A stretch of DNA of 64,000 nt from JAGWRI01 sp963728785 (GTDB lineage Bacteria; Gemmatimonadota; Gemmatimonadetes; Gemmatimonadales; Gemmatimonadaceae), in contig CAVSKV010000004.1 in the NCBI GenBank assembly GCA_963728785.1, positions 62,001 to 126,000 of the forward strand, given 5' to 3'. The position numbers were made by a program, and so were the translations under genes. Below the pieces are notes generated by a model, which saw only the letters and a list, made by a program, of their open reading frames with translations, did not search any database and was not told where the DNA came from. Every line of letters begins with the position of its first letter. The stretch's first letter is position 1. This document shows, piece after piece, positions 52,720 to 61,080 of this stretch.

Positions 52720-53502
52720 ATGGGGATTTTCGACCGACTGTCCCAGATGCTGCGTTCGAACATCAATGACCTGATTTCGAAAGCGGAAGATCCCGAGAAG
52801 ATGCTCACGCAGATTCTCGCCGACATGCGCTCGCAGCTTGCCAAGGCCAAGCAACAGGTGGCCACCGCGATCGCCGACGAGAAGCGGCTGCGCGATCAGG
52901 CCGATACGGAATTCAAGCAGGCTCAGGATTGGGAGCGCCGGGCCATGCTCGCCGTGCAGGAGAACCGCGATGACCTGGCCAAGCAGGCGCTCGTGCGCCA
53001 GGCCGAGCATGCGAACAACGGTCAGCAACTCGCCCAGACCTGGGAAACCCACCGGCTGGAAACCGAGAAGCTCAAGAACTCCTTGCGGGATCTGAACGAC
53101 AAGATCGAGGAAGCGAAGCGGAAGAAGAACCTGCTGATCGCCAGGCAGCGCCGGGCCCAAGCCCAGAAGCGCATCGCCGAAACGATGTCGTCGTTGTCCG
53201 AGAAGTCGGCGTTCGAGGCATTCAGCCGCATGGAAGAGCGCATCGAGAGCAGTGAGCGGCAGATCCAGGCTGCCACCGAGATCGACGAGGAGTTCTCCGG
53301 CGACACGCTGCAGCGCGAGTTCAAGCAACTCGAGCGCGGCGCCGTTTCCGGTACGGTCGACCAGCAGTTGCTCGCCCTCAAACAGAAGATGGGAATGCTC
53401 TCCGCCGGATCATCGGCCCCGGCCAAGCAGCTCGGCCGCGGGGACGACGAGACGGTCGCCGCCGACGTCGAGGAACTGCCGGAAGAGAAGAAGACGAATT
53501 GA
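52720..53502 (+). CDS. pspA: PspA/IM30 (Vipp1) membrane-stress protein
   Basis: A 260-aa coiled-coil ESCRT-III-like protein that coats damaged inner membrane and preserves the proton motive force. MGIFDRLSQMLRSNINDLISK is the amphipathic start helix; long helical hairpins follow (LAKAKQQVATAIADEKRLRD ... LRDLNDKIEEAKRKKNLLIA). The C-terminal 60 residues are acidic and disordered, longer than E. coli PspA. The partner chaperone-like gene is 3 bases upstream and a transporter overlaps its stop (TTGA). Confidence 0.92.
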   Translation: MGIFDRLSQMLRSNINDLISKAEDPEKMLTQILADMRSQLAKAKQQVATAIADEKRLRDQADTEFKQAQDWERRAMLAVQENRDDLAKQALVRQAEHANNGQQLAQTWETHRLETEKLKNSLRDLNDKIEEAKRKKNLLIARQRRAQAQKRIAETMSSLSEKSAFEAFSRMEERIESSERQIQAATEIDEEFSGDTLQREFKQLERGAVSGTVDQQLLALKQKMGMLSAGSSAPAKQLGRGDDETVAADVEELPEEKKTN

Positions 53503-54617
53503 GCGAGCACCCCGCACGGCGCTTCGGGTACGCGCCGCTGCTCACGGCGACGGTCCTGACAGTCCTGCTTCTCTGGCTGGTCAGGTCCGTCGCCGATCTG
53601 TTGATGCTCCTCTTCATCGGTATTCTGCTCGCGGTCTACCTCGACGCCCTGGCCGCCGCCCTCCGCCGCCTGCGCCTGCCCGGGCGCCTCGCTTTCCTCA
53701 CCGCCCTCCTCGTGAGCCTCGGCGCCGTCGCGCTGCTGTTCACCATCGTCGTTCCGCCGGTCGTCACGCAGACCCAGCAACTGGGTAGGTTGCTGCCGCA
53801 GTACCTGGACCAATGGCAGCACAGCCTCGATGTCACGCTAGCCCGCATCCCCGCACTGGCCAGTGCCATCACGCCGGGACACCAGAGCATCGTACTCGGC
53901 GTCTACGACCAACTCGCCGGCACCATGCAGAACGTGGTGCCCAAGCTGTTCGCAGGAGCCCACGCTCTCATCAGCATCTTTTCCGTAGGCGTCATGGCGA
54001 TCTACCTCGTCCTCACCCCGGACACATACACCGACATCCTGGAGTCACTCTTTCCGCCGGTCCGCCGCCCGTTCGTTCACCACATCCTGCAGGAACTCGG
54101 CACGACGCTCCGCGCCTACATCGTGGGCCAGATTTTCACGATGACCGTGCTCGGGCTGCTGACGGCGATCGGGCTGTACATCCTGGGCGTGCCGTACGCA
54201 CTCACGTTCGGCGTGTTCTCCGGTCTCGCCGCGATCGTGCCTTTCTTCGGCACCCTGCTCTCGACCACGCTCCCGGCGCTGTTCGTGCTCAACGGGCCCG
54301 ACGGCGGCACCCGCGCCCTGCTCGTGCTCGGGCTGGGCGTACTGATCCACCTCATCGAAGGCAACGTGGTGGCTCCGATGGTCATGTCGGAAAAGGTGAA
54401 TCTGCCCCCGGTGCTGAGCATTCTCGGCGTACTGGCAATGGGCCAGATTCTCGGGCCGCTCGGCCTCCTGATTGCTGTGCCCACGCTCGCCATCGTTATG
54501 GTCCTCGTTCGCCGCATCGTCGTGCACGGGATCTACGAGGGCGGGATCGTCGTCGATCCCCTCGCCGGCCGGGCGCACGCTGCCGCCGGTCCCGGACCGC
54601 CACTACCCACTCCCTGA
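53499..54617 (+). CDS. AI-2E family transporter
   Basis: A 372-aa membrane protein with eight predicted helices and the family block PYALTFGVFSGLAAIVPFFGTLLSTTLPALF and IEGNVVAPMVMSEKVNLPP. The family name comes from E. coli TqsA, but many members act as ion or osmolyte exchangers and have no link to AI-2. The only start in the overlap is TTG 53499 (TTGA with pspA). Its last residues are Pro/Gly-rich. Confidence 0.85.
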   Translation: MSEHPARRFGYAPLLTATVLTVLLLWLVRSVADLLMLLFIGILLAVYLDALAAALRRLRLPGRLAFLTALLVSLGAVALLFTIVVPPVVTQTQQLGRLLPQYLDQWQHSLDVTLARIPALASAITPGHQSIVLGVYDQLAGTMQNVVPKLFAGAHALISIFSVGVMAIYLVLTPDTYTDILESLFPPVRRPFVHHILQELGTTLRAYIVGQIFTMTVLGLLTAIGLYILGVPYALTFGVFSGLAAIVPFFGTLLSTTLPALFVLNGPDGGTRALLVLGLGVLIHLIEGNVVAPMVMSEKVNLPPVLSILGVLAMGQILGPLGLLIAVPTLAIVMVLVRRIVVHGIYEGGIVVDPLAGRAHAAAGPGPPLPTP

Positions 54618-54633
54618 CCCCACCGCTTTCCCG

Positions 54634-55683
54634 ATGACTCGCGATCCCCGATTCCTCGTCCTCGCCGAGGGATCGTTCAATCCACTCCGCTCCAAGACTG
54701 CCAACGCCTGCATCCGTTACTCCCCGCAGCGCGTGGCCGCCGTGCTCGACTCCACGCAGCGTGGTAAGACTGCTCAGCAGGTGCTGGGTTTCGGGGGCTC
54801 GATTCCCGTCGTCGGATCGATCGATGAAGGGTTGGCCCGCGAGCCCAACGCGCTCCTTATCGGCATCGCGCCCCAGGGTGGGCAGTTTCCCGCCGAGTGG
54901 CGCGGCATCGTCCGGCGCGCGCTCGACGACGGCCTCGATGTGTGGAGCGGCCTCCACGTCATGCTCGGCGACGATCCGGAATTCGCCGCCCACGCCGCGC
55001 GATCGGGCGCCGCGATTCATGATCTCCGCCGTCCGCCCAGGGATCTCGACGTGGCTCGCGGCCGCGTACGCGAGGTGGCGGCCACCGTCGTGCTCACCGT
55101 CGGCACCGACTGCAACATTGGCAAGATGACGGCCGCCCTCCAACTCCTCGACGGACTTCGCGCCAACGGCCACCGGGTCGCGTTCGCCGGCACCGGACAG
55201 ACTGGCATTCTCATCGACGGCAAAGGCATTTCCGTAGACGCCGTGGTCGCCGACTTCATCGCCGGTGCCGCCGAGCGATTGGTCCTCGACGCCGCGCGCG
55301 ATGCCGACATCGTACTCGTCGAGGGCCAGGGGTCGATCATCCACCCCAGCTACTCTGGCGTCACCTACGGGCTCATGCACGGTTCCATGCCCCATGCCCA
55401 GGTCATGTGCGCCCAGCCCACACGCACCGCCATCCGTCACAATGAATGGCTGTCGATCCCGCCCCTCGCCGAATTCATCCGCCTCCACGAGCGGGTCGTG
55501 CTACGTCCGGCACCGGTGATCGGGGTGGCCCTCAACACGTACGATCTGGACGACGGTGCGGCCGCCACCGCCGTCGAGCGCGCGGCGCGCGACACCGGAG
55601 TGCCGGCCACCGACCCCGTCCGCTTCGACCCTGCGCCTCTCGTCGACGCGATCGACGCATTCCATCGCAGTCGTCCGCGCTGA
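54634..55683 (+). CDS. DUF1611 P-loop protein, DgcN-like
   Basis: A 349-aa protein of the DUF1611 family. It has an N-terminal Rossmann-like domain (FGGSIPVVGSIDEGLAREPNALLIGIAPQGG) and a C-terminal P-loop-type domain with VGTDCNIGKMTAALQLL and VEGQGSIIHPSYSGVTYGLMHG. Members named DgcN act with DgcA in D-glutamate catabolism through N-acetylation; whether this one does is inference, and no dgcA is adjacent. ATG 54634 is 16 bases after the transporter stop. Confidence 0.75.
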   Translation: MTRDPRFLVLAEGSFNPLRSKTANACIRYSPQRVAAVLDSTQRGKTAQQVLGFGGSIPVVGSIDEGLAREPNALLIGIAPQGGQFPAEWRGIVRRALDDGLDVWSGLHVMLGDDPEFAAHAARSGAAIHDLRRPPRDLDVARGRVREVAATVVLTVGTDCNIGKMTAALQLLDGLRANGHRVAFAGTGQTGILIDGKGISVDAVVADFIAGAAERLVLDAARDADIVLVEGQGSIIHPSYSGVTYGLMHGSMPHAQVMCAQPTRTAIRHNEWLSIPPLAEFIRLHERVVLRPAPVIGVALNTYDLDDGAAATAVERAARDTGVPATDPVRFDPAPLVDAIDAFHRSRPR

Positions 55684-55841
55684 TTCGCGGGCTACGTAGC
55701 CGGACGGGCATCGGCGAGCCGCCGTACGCCCGTGCTCTTTTGCGCCCGCCGGCACGGTTCCGGTGCCGGCCGCGCTGCCGCCACGTGCCACACTGAGCAC
55801 ACCCGGCGCCAGCCGGCGCCCCACATGCCCCGGACCCGCTC

Positions 55842-56537
55842 ATGCTTTTTGCCGCGCGCAACCTCAAAAAGGGATATGCAGCCGGAACGCCCGGCTGCTC
55901 GGCCACCGCCCGAGTGCTCTGCGGGGTGAACCTCGAGTTGGACGCAGCGCAGGTGGTGGGCATCGTCGGCGCCCGGGGCGTGGGCAAGACCACGCTCATG
56001 CGCTGCGCCGCCGGGCTCGCCCGGCCGGATGCCGGCGCGCTCCACTGGCACGAATCGGCGCACAAGCCGCGAATCGTGGCGCTCGCGCCGGCCGCGTATC
56101 CCTTCGAAACCGTGCGCGACGTGGTCGCCCGCGCCTCCGGCGACCGCGTCGTGGACCCGGACCGCCTCGCCGCCGTCCTCGCCGATCTGTCACTTGCCGA
56201 GCGGCTCGGCGCGGAGCAGGCGAGCCTTACCACCGACGAGCGTGCCCGCCTCGCCCTGGCCATCGGTCTCGCCACCGATCACCCGCTACTGCTGCTCGAC
56301 GGCACGCCCGACGCACTCGCCGCCGCGGTGCGCCCGGCCGCACGGCGTCTGCTCGAGCGCCATGCGGCGGCCAGCGGTGCGGTCCTGCTCGCCGGCCGGG
56401 ACCCGACGGCGGTGGTTGGACTCGCCAGCCGCGTGCTCGAACTGCGTGAAGGATGTCTTCGGCCATTGGGCGCCTGCGACGACCGGCAGCCCGCGGCCCG
56501 CGTCGCCGAGCGTGGTGTTGTGCCGTCGGTCCGTTGA
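55842..56537 (+). CDS. Degenerate ABC-type ATPase domain protein
   Basis: A 231-aa ABC-like protein. Walker A GARGVGKTT (43-51) is intact. The rest of the nucleotide cycle is lost: the signature reads LTTDE (129-133) in place of LSGGQ, the Walker B ends LLLLDG (149-154) without the catalytic Glu, the H-loop position reads AGRDPTA (Arg for His), and the Q-loop glutamine is not visible. It may bind but not hydrolyse ATP. The nearest partner is the MscS channel 32 bases downstream; no permease is near. A 158-base gap before it contains two small hairpins. Confidence 0.72.
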   Translation: MLFAARNLKKGYAAGTPGCSATARVLCGVNLELDAAQVVGIVGARGVGKTTLMRCAAGLARPDAGALHWHESAHKPRIVALAPAAYPFETVRDVVARASGDRVVDPDRLAAVLADLSLAERLGAEQASLTTDERARLALAIGLATDHPLLLLDGTPDALAAAVRPAARRLLERHAAASGAVLLAGRDPTAVVGLASRVLELREGCLRPLGACDDRQPAARVAERGVVPSVR

Positions 56538-56569
56538 CCGTCACGCTGGAGGTTGCCTAGGTTCACGCA

Positions 56570-57439
56570 ATGCCCCACGTGAACCTTTTCGCCCTGCAGG
56601 CCGTCACGCACCTGCCGCAAACGCTCCATGAGCTCGTGGGCGCGCTCAGGGAATTCGCTGCTACGCTGGTTGTCGGCGGCATCGCGTGGATCGCTGTCCG
56701 CGTCGTCGCCGGGCGCATCGAGCACATGGCACGCTTTGCCCGGGGCGAGGAGTGGGGACCGGCCCGCGAACAGCGCGCGCGCACATTGGCGGCGCTGCTG
56801 CGCAACTCGGGGCGGGTCGTCGTGGTTGTGGTTGTCGCCATCATGTCGATGCGCGCCTTCGGACTCGACACGAACCCATTGCTCGCCGTCTCCGGCGTGC
56901 TCGGTCTGGCCATTTCCTTCGGGTCGCAGAGCCTCGTGCGCGACTACGTCACGGGATTCTTCTTCCAGTTCGAACATCAGTTCGGACTCGGCGACGGCGT
57001 CCGTATCGGCACCGTTGAGGGCACCGTCGAGGATCTGACACTGCGACTCGTGTACGTGCGCGGAGCGAACGGTGCCCTGAACATCATCCCCAACGGGCAG
57101 ATCCTGCAGGTCACCAATCTCTCGCGCTCCTGGCGCCGCGCCGCAGTGAGCATCGACGTGCCGTGGGTCGGTGCCGAGCTGGCCGCCAAGAGCCTGGCCC
57201 GCGTGGCTTCCGAACTCGGTGCCGACGCGAGTTGGAAGACCCGATTCCTCGATCCACCGGCGGTCACCGGCATCGAGAAGTTCGGCCCCGGCACGGTGAC
57301 CCTCGGCATCGCCGGGCGTACCAAGCCCGCCGACCTCGATGCCGCCTCGTCGGAACTGCGCCGGCGCGTGCAGGTCGCATTCGAGCGCGATGCGGTGCCC
57401 CCCGCGCCGGTCCCCTCCGTACCTCCCGCTACATTGTGA
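56570..57439 (+). CDS. mscS: MscS-family mechanosensitive channel
   Basis: A 289-aa inner-membrane channel that opens on hypo-osmotic stress. Three transmembrane helices are visible (about 28-48, 82-100 and 104-130), and the pore-lining TM3 with the beta domain is GVLGLAISFGSQSLVRDYVTGFFF plus GLGDGVRIGTVEGTVEDLTLRLVYVRGANGALNIIPNGQI. The C-terminal domain (about 195-275) is the small-conductance cage. It precedes cysS by 8 bases and follows the degenerate ABC protein. Confidence 0.9.
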   Translation: MPHVNLFALQAVTHLPQTLHELVGALREFAATLVVGGIAWIAVRVVAGRIEHMARFARGEEWGPAREQRARTLAALLRNSGRVVVVVVVAIMSMRAFGLDTNPLLAVSGVLGLAISFGSQSLVRDYVTGFFFQFEHQFGLGDGVRIGTVEGTVEDLTLRLVYVRGANGALNIIPNGQILQVTNLSRSWRRAAVSIDVPWVGAELAAKSLARVASELGADASWKTRFLDPPAVTGIEKFGPGTVTLGIAGRTKPADLDAASSELRRRVQVAFERDAVPPAPVPSVPPATL

Positions 57440-57447
57440 AGACCGCC

Positions 57448-58866
57448 ATGACCGCGCCCGAATTCCGTCTTTATAACACGCTCACCCGCCAGGTGGAGTC
57501 GTTCGCGCCCGCCGACGGCAGCACGGTCCGTTTTTACAGCTGTGGCCCGACCGTCTACAACCCGGCGCACCTCGGCAACTTCCGGACCTTCCTGTTCAAT
57601 GACTTGCTTCGGCGTGCGCTGCGCCTACGGGGCTGGAAGGTGCGCCAGGTAATGAACCTGACGGACGTCGACGACAGGATCATCAAGCGGGCCAACGAGC
57701 AGGGAAAGACGATTGGCGAGATCACGGTGCCGGTTACGGAGATCTTCCAGGCCGATCGCCGCTACCTGCGCATCGAGGCAGCCGAGGCATATCCCAAGGC
57801 CACGGAATACATCCCGCAGATGATCGCGCTCGTTCAGCGCCTCGTGAAAGCCGGCGTCGCGTACCAGGCCGACGACGGCTCGGTGTATTTCGCGATCGCG
57901 CGCTTTCCGCACTACGGCCGACTGTCGCGACTCGACACCCGGGAAATCAAGTCGGGCGCGCGGGTGGCGCAGGACGACTACGCCAAGGAGAACGCCCAGG
58001 ATTTCGCGGTGTGGAAGGCCGCCAAGGAGGAGGACGAGCGGGTCGGTGCCGCCTGGGACTCGCCGTGGGGTCGCGGGCGGCCCGGCTGGCACCTCGAGTG
58101 TTCGGCCATGGCCATGGATCTGCTCGGTGAGACGCTCGACATCCACACTGGCGGCGTCGACTTGATCTTTCCCCACCACGAGGACGAGATCGCACAATCC
58201 GAGGCAGCCACCGGAAAACCGTTTGCGCGGTTCTGGTGCCATGGGGCGTTTCTGCTTACCGACGGCACCAAGATGGCCAAGCGGCTGGGCAACGTGAGCA
58301 CGGTTAAGGGGTTGCGTGAGGCGAACGTGTCGGCGGCCGCGATCCGGCACTTCACGTTCAGCGCGCACTATCGCAAGGAGCTGAACCTATCCGACGAGGC
58401 GCTCGACGCCAGTGTCGAAGCGGTGCGGCGGATAGGCGACTTCTCGGAACGGCTGGGCCGCGCTACCGGGGGGACGACGGCGCTGGCGACGGTGGCTCGG
58501 GAGGCAGAGACGGCGTTTACCTCGGCTGTCTGCGATGACCTGAACGCGCCGCGGGCCATGGCGGCACTGTTCACCTTCATCACGGCCGCCAACGGCGAGT
58601 TGGATCGCGGCGGGCCGGACGTTGGCGCTGTGATCGAGGCCCGGCGGGTGTTTGAGGTCATGGACGGGGTGCTGGATCTGGTACCCGACCGGACCGTGGA
58701 GGACCCGGCGTTGGCGGCATGGGTGGAGGATCGTCTGGGGGCGCGGCAGGCGGCGCGGGGCCGGCGGGACTTCGCCGAGGCGGACCGAATCAGGGGAGAG
58801 TTGACCGGCCGGGGGATTGCGATTGAGGACACGCCGGCGGGTACCAGTTGGAAGCGGGTGGGGTGA
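57448..58866 (+). CDS. cysS: Cysteinyl-tRNA synthetase
   Basis: Charges tRNA-Cys with cysteine. The protein is 472 aa. The HIGH motif is in NPAHLGNFRTF (HLGN variant), and KMSKS is KMAKRLGN; zinc ligands are in FYSCGPTVYN, HLECSAMAM and HTGGVDLIFPHHEDEIAQSE. The C-terminal helical bundle (DDLNAPRAMAALFTFI) contacts the anticodon. The ATG was chosen at 57448; a GTG at 57436 would add four residues. Confidence 0.97.
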   Translation: MTAPEFRLYNTLTRQVESFAPADGSTVRFYSCGPTVYNPAHLGNFRTFLFNDLLRRALRLRGWKVRQVMNLTDVDDRIIKRANEQGKTIGEITVPVTEIFQADRRYLRIEAAEAYPKATEYIPQMIALVQRLVKAGVAYQADDGSVYFAIARFPHYGRLSRLDTREIKSGARVAQDDYAKENAQDFAVWKAAKEEDERVGAAWDSPWGRGRPGWHLECSAMAMDLLGETLDIHTGGVDLIFPHHEDEIAQSEAATGKPFARFWCHGAFLLTDGTKMAKRLGNVSTVKGLREANVSAAAIRHFTFSAHYRKELNLSDEALDASVEAVRRIGDFSERLGRATGGTTALATVAREAETAFTSAVCDDLNAPRAMAALFTFITAANGELDRGGPDVGAVIEARRVFEVMDGVLDLVPDRTVEDPALAAWVEDRLGARQAARGRRDFAEADRIRGELTGRGIAIEDTPAGTSWKRVG

Positions 58867-58911
58867 GGGCGCGATCAAGCGTTTACCGATAAGTCATCGT
58901 GGGATCGTGGC

Positions 58912-58940
58912 TTGACACTTGCATCGCCGTCTGGTATTCT
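58912..58940 (+). promoter_or_regulatory. Strong sigma-70-type promoter for the tRNA-secE-nusG transcript
   Basis: TTGACA (58912-58917), a 17-base spacer and TATTCT (58935-58940). The predicted start near 58947 is 21 bases before tRNA-Thr(TGT). It should read through the four tRNAs into rpmG-secE-nusG. Confidence 0.85.
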
Positions 58941-58967
58941 ATGATTCTCGCGCAGAACGGCTCGGTC

Positions 58968-59040
58968 GCTGACGTAGCTCAACTGGCAGAGCACCTGATT
59001 TGTAATCAGGCGGTTGCGAGTTCGACTCTCGCCGTCAGCT
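58968..59040 (+). tRNA. tRNA-Thr(TGT)
   Basis: Acceptor stem GCTGACG pairs with CGTCAGC; D arm TAGCTCAACTGGCAGAGC; anticodon stem CCTGA/TCAGG with loop TTTGTAA (anticodon TGT); T arm GCGAGTTCGACTCTCGC. Discriminator T. No CCA is encoded in the DNA. Confidence 0.97.
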
Positions 59041-59097
59041 CTCGATCGAACGTGGCACGCGAGGTCTGGCGCGCGGGCGATGGTGGGCGCGTTTCGC

Positions 59098-59180
59098 GGT
59101 GGGGTACCCAAGCGGCCAACGGGAGCAGACTGTAAATCTGCCGGCTTATGCCTTCGAAGGTTCGAATCCTTCCCCCACCA
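59098..59180 (+). tRNA. tRNA-Tyr(GTA)
   Basis: Acceptor stem GGTGGGG pairs with CCCCACC, anticodon stem GCAGA/TCTGC with loop CTGTAAA (anticodon GTA), a long variable arm, as expected for the bacterial class II Tyr tRNA, and T arm AAGGTTCGAATCCTT. CCA is not encoded. Confidence 0.97.
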
Positions 59181-59222
59181 TCAGGGATGCGGAGCGGAGC
59201 CATGGTGGGGGCGCAGGGCAAC

Positions 59223-59295
59223 GCGGGAGTAGCTCAGCTGGTAGAGCGCAAGCCTTCCAAGCTTGATGTCGCGGGTTCGAGCCCCGTCTCCCGCT
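59223..59295 (+). tRNA. tRNA-Gly(TCC)
   Basis: Acceptor GCGGGAG pairs with CTCCCGC; anticodon stem CAAGC/GCTTG with loop CTTCCAA (anticodon TCC); T arm GCGGGTTCGAGCCCCGT. Discriminator T. CCA is not encoded. Confidence 0.97.
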
Positions 59296-59422
59296 CTGGG
59301 GAGTCGCTTCCGGGCGACAGACAATTGAATGGTGCGGATCAGTTCGGCGGGCCGCCGCAGCAGTCGTGGCGGCTCGTGGCTTCGGTGGGACCCGCGATGG
59401 CGGGGTGGAGAAGGGCGGCGTG

Positions 59423-59495
59423 GCTCGCGTAGCTCAGTTGGTAGAGCACACCCTTGGTAAGGGTGAGGTCATCGGTTCAATCCCGATCGCGAGCT
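59423..59495 (+). tRNA. tRNA-Thr(GGT)
   Basis: Acceptor GCTCGCG pairs with CGCGAGC; anticodon stem CACCC/GGGTG with loop TTGGTAA (anticodon GGT); T arm ATCGGTTCAATCCCGAT. A second Thr isoacceptor in the same cluster, as in E. coli thrT. Confidence 0.97.
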
Positions 59496-59562
59496 CTGGC
59501 AGGTCGACTGGCAGGTGCAGCACCCGCGGGGCGACTCCCGTGGACAACTTGAGAGTTCTCAG

Positions 59563-59715
59563 ATGCCCCGCGAAAAAATCATCCTCGCGTGCAGCGAGTG
59601 CAAGAACCGGAACTACTTCACCATGAAGAACCGCCGCGTCCATCCGGAGCGGGTCGAATGGAAGAAGTACTGTCCGCGTTGCAACAAGCACCAAGTGCAC
59701 AAGGAAACGAAGTAA
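59563..59715 (+). CDS. rpmG: 50S ribosomal protein L33
   Basis: A 50-aa ribosomal protein with zinc-binding CSEC (residues about 10-13) and CPRC (about 35-38) pairs, so it is the zinc-dependent L33 form: EKIILACSECKNRNYFTMKN and EWKKYCPRCNKHQVHKETK. The ATG at 59563 begins MPREKI. It is 2 bases before secE and 67 bases after the last tRNA, where tuf is found in E. coli. Confidence 0.95.
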   Translation: MPREKIILACSECKNRNYFTMKNRRVHPERVEWKKYCPRCNKHQVHKETK

Positions 59716-59717
59716 TC

Positions 59718-59963
59718 ATGGCAGACCTGACGCACGCCGAGGGTGAACCGAAGCTCGGGTTCATCCGCGGCAGCATCGCGTATTATCAGTCCGTTGTCGC
59801 CGAGATGCGCAAGGTCACGTGGCCCGACTTCCCGCAGGTCCGGTCGGCCACGATCTCGATCGTCATCTTCGTGCTCATCATCGGGATGGTGATCACGATC
59901 TTGGACTTCGTCCTGAACGGCCTGCTCGTGCGGCTCCTGCCGTCCCTGATCGCGGGGCATTAA
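59718..59963 (+). CDS. secE: Preprotein translocase subunit SecE
   Basis: Single-spanning SecYEG subunit of 81 aa. YYQSVVAEMRKVTWPDFPQVRSATISIVIFVLIIGMVI contains the amphipathic V-x-W-P motif and one transmembrane helix (ATISIVIFVLIIGMVITILDF). Followed 3 bases later by nusG. Confidence 0.96.
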   Translation: MADLTHAEGEPKLGFIRGSIAYYQSVVAEMRKVTWPDFPQVRSATISIVIFVLIIGMVITILDFVLNGLLVRLLPSLIAGH

Positions 59964-59966
59964 GCG

Positions 59967-60509
59967 ATGGAGCACCGCTGGTATGCCATTCAGACCACGT
60001 CCGGGCACGAGAACAAGGTGCGATCGCTGATCCAGCGCAAGATCGACCAGGATTCGCGGCCATCCACGGAGCGTCCGGTTCGCCAGGCGCTCGTGCCCAC
60101 GCAGGAAGTGGTGGAGATCAAGAACGGCAAGAAGGTGAATGTGGAGCGGAAGCTGTTCCCGGGGTACGTGCTCGTGGAGATGGACATGAATCAGGAGACC
60201 CTGCATGTCCTCAACTCGATCCAGGGCGTGATCAAGTTCGTGGGGCAGGACCGTTTGCCGCAGCCGCTGCGCCCGGACGAAGTCAACCGGTTGCTCGGCA
60301 TCGCGGAGGAAGTCGAAGCGAAGGAGCCGGTGGAGGAGATCCCGTTCCTCGTCGGCCAGGCGGTGGCGATCACCGAAGGGCCATTCACCGACTTCAATGG
60401 AACGGTTGAGGAAGTGATTCCCGACAAGGGGAAGGTGCGGGTCTCGGTGTCGCTGTTCGGGCGCCCGACCTCGGTGGAACTGGATTATCTGCAGTTGAAG
60501 GCATACTGA
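59967..60509 (+). CDS. nusG: Transcription elongation/antitermination factor NusG
   Basis: 180 aa: NGN domain (WYAIQTTSGHENKVRSLIQR) and a C-terminal KOW domain (GQAVAITEGPFTDFNGTVEEVIPDKGKVRV). It couples RNA polymerase to ribosomes or Rho and resembles the general NusG. Operon position is standard, after secE and before rplK. Confidence 0.97.
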   Translation: MEHRWYAIQTTSGHENKVRSLIQRKIDQDSRPSTERPVRQALVPTQEVVEIKNGKKVNVERKLFPGYVLVEMDMNQETLHVLNSIQGVIKFVGQDRLPQPLRPDEVNRLLGIAEEVEAKEPVEEIPFLVGQAVAITEGPFTDFNGTVEEVIPDKGKVRVSVSLFGRPTSVELDYLQLKAY

Positions 60510-60654
60510 CCGCAGCCTGACTGTCGGACTCCCCGACTCTCAGACGGCGGCGGTGTGGCAGGGCAGGGTCATCCGTCGGCCACCACTCCGACGTTGGAAA
60601 TAACTGTGGGAGTTCGCCGCGCGCTGAGTCGCGGCCAACGCAAGAAGGAGAGCT

Positions 60655-61080
60655 ATGGCCAAGAAAGTCATCGGGTTCGTGAAGCTGCAGATCCCGGCTG
60701 GCCGCGCCAATCCGGCGCCTCCGGTCGGAACTGCGCTTGGCCCGCAGGGCATCAACATCATGGCCTTCTGCAAGGAGTTCAACTCCCGCACGCAGAGCCA
60801 GGACGGGTTGATCCTGCCGGTCGAAGTCACGATCTTCGCCGACAAGTCGTTCACCTTCATTCTCAAGACGCCGCCGGCGGCGGTGCTCCTGAAGAAGGAG
60901 TTGGGCATCGAGAAGGGTTCCGGACAGCCGAATCGCAACAAGGTCGGCACGGTGACCCGGGCACAGCTTCGGAAGATTGCCGAGATCAAGATGCCGGACC
61001 TCAACTGTGACTCGATCGAGTCCGCGATGGCGATGGTCGCCGGTGCGGCGCGCTCGATGGGACTCGAGGTTTCCGACTGA
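60655..61080 (+). CDS. rplK: 50S ribosomal protein L11
   Basis: 141 aa. The conserved start KVIGFVKLQIPAGRANPAPP and GPQGINIMAFCKEFN form the Pro-rich thiostrepton-binding region; the C-terminal domain ends SMGLEVSD. A GAAGGAGAG ribosome-binding site is visible. A 145-base gap from nusG includes no recognised regulator. Confidence 0.97.
   Translation: MAKKVIGFVKLQIPAGRANPAPPVGTALGPQGINIMAFCKEFNSRTQSQDGLILPVEVTIFADKSFTFILKTPPAAVLLKKELGIEKGSGQPNRNKVGTVTRAQLRKIAEIKMPDLNCDSIESAMAMVAGAARSMGLEVSD

Noticed and set aside
55684..55841. Small hairpins (CCGGCAC with GTGCCGG; GGCGCC pairs) as terminators
   Set aside because: Arms are short, loops odd and there is no T-run; GC-rich DNA makes such palindromes by chance.
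59496..59562. A remnant of tuf or a tRNA-Trp between the tRNA cluster and rpmG
   Set aside because: The 67-base gap has no EF-Tu sequence and no tRNA cloverleaf.
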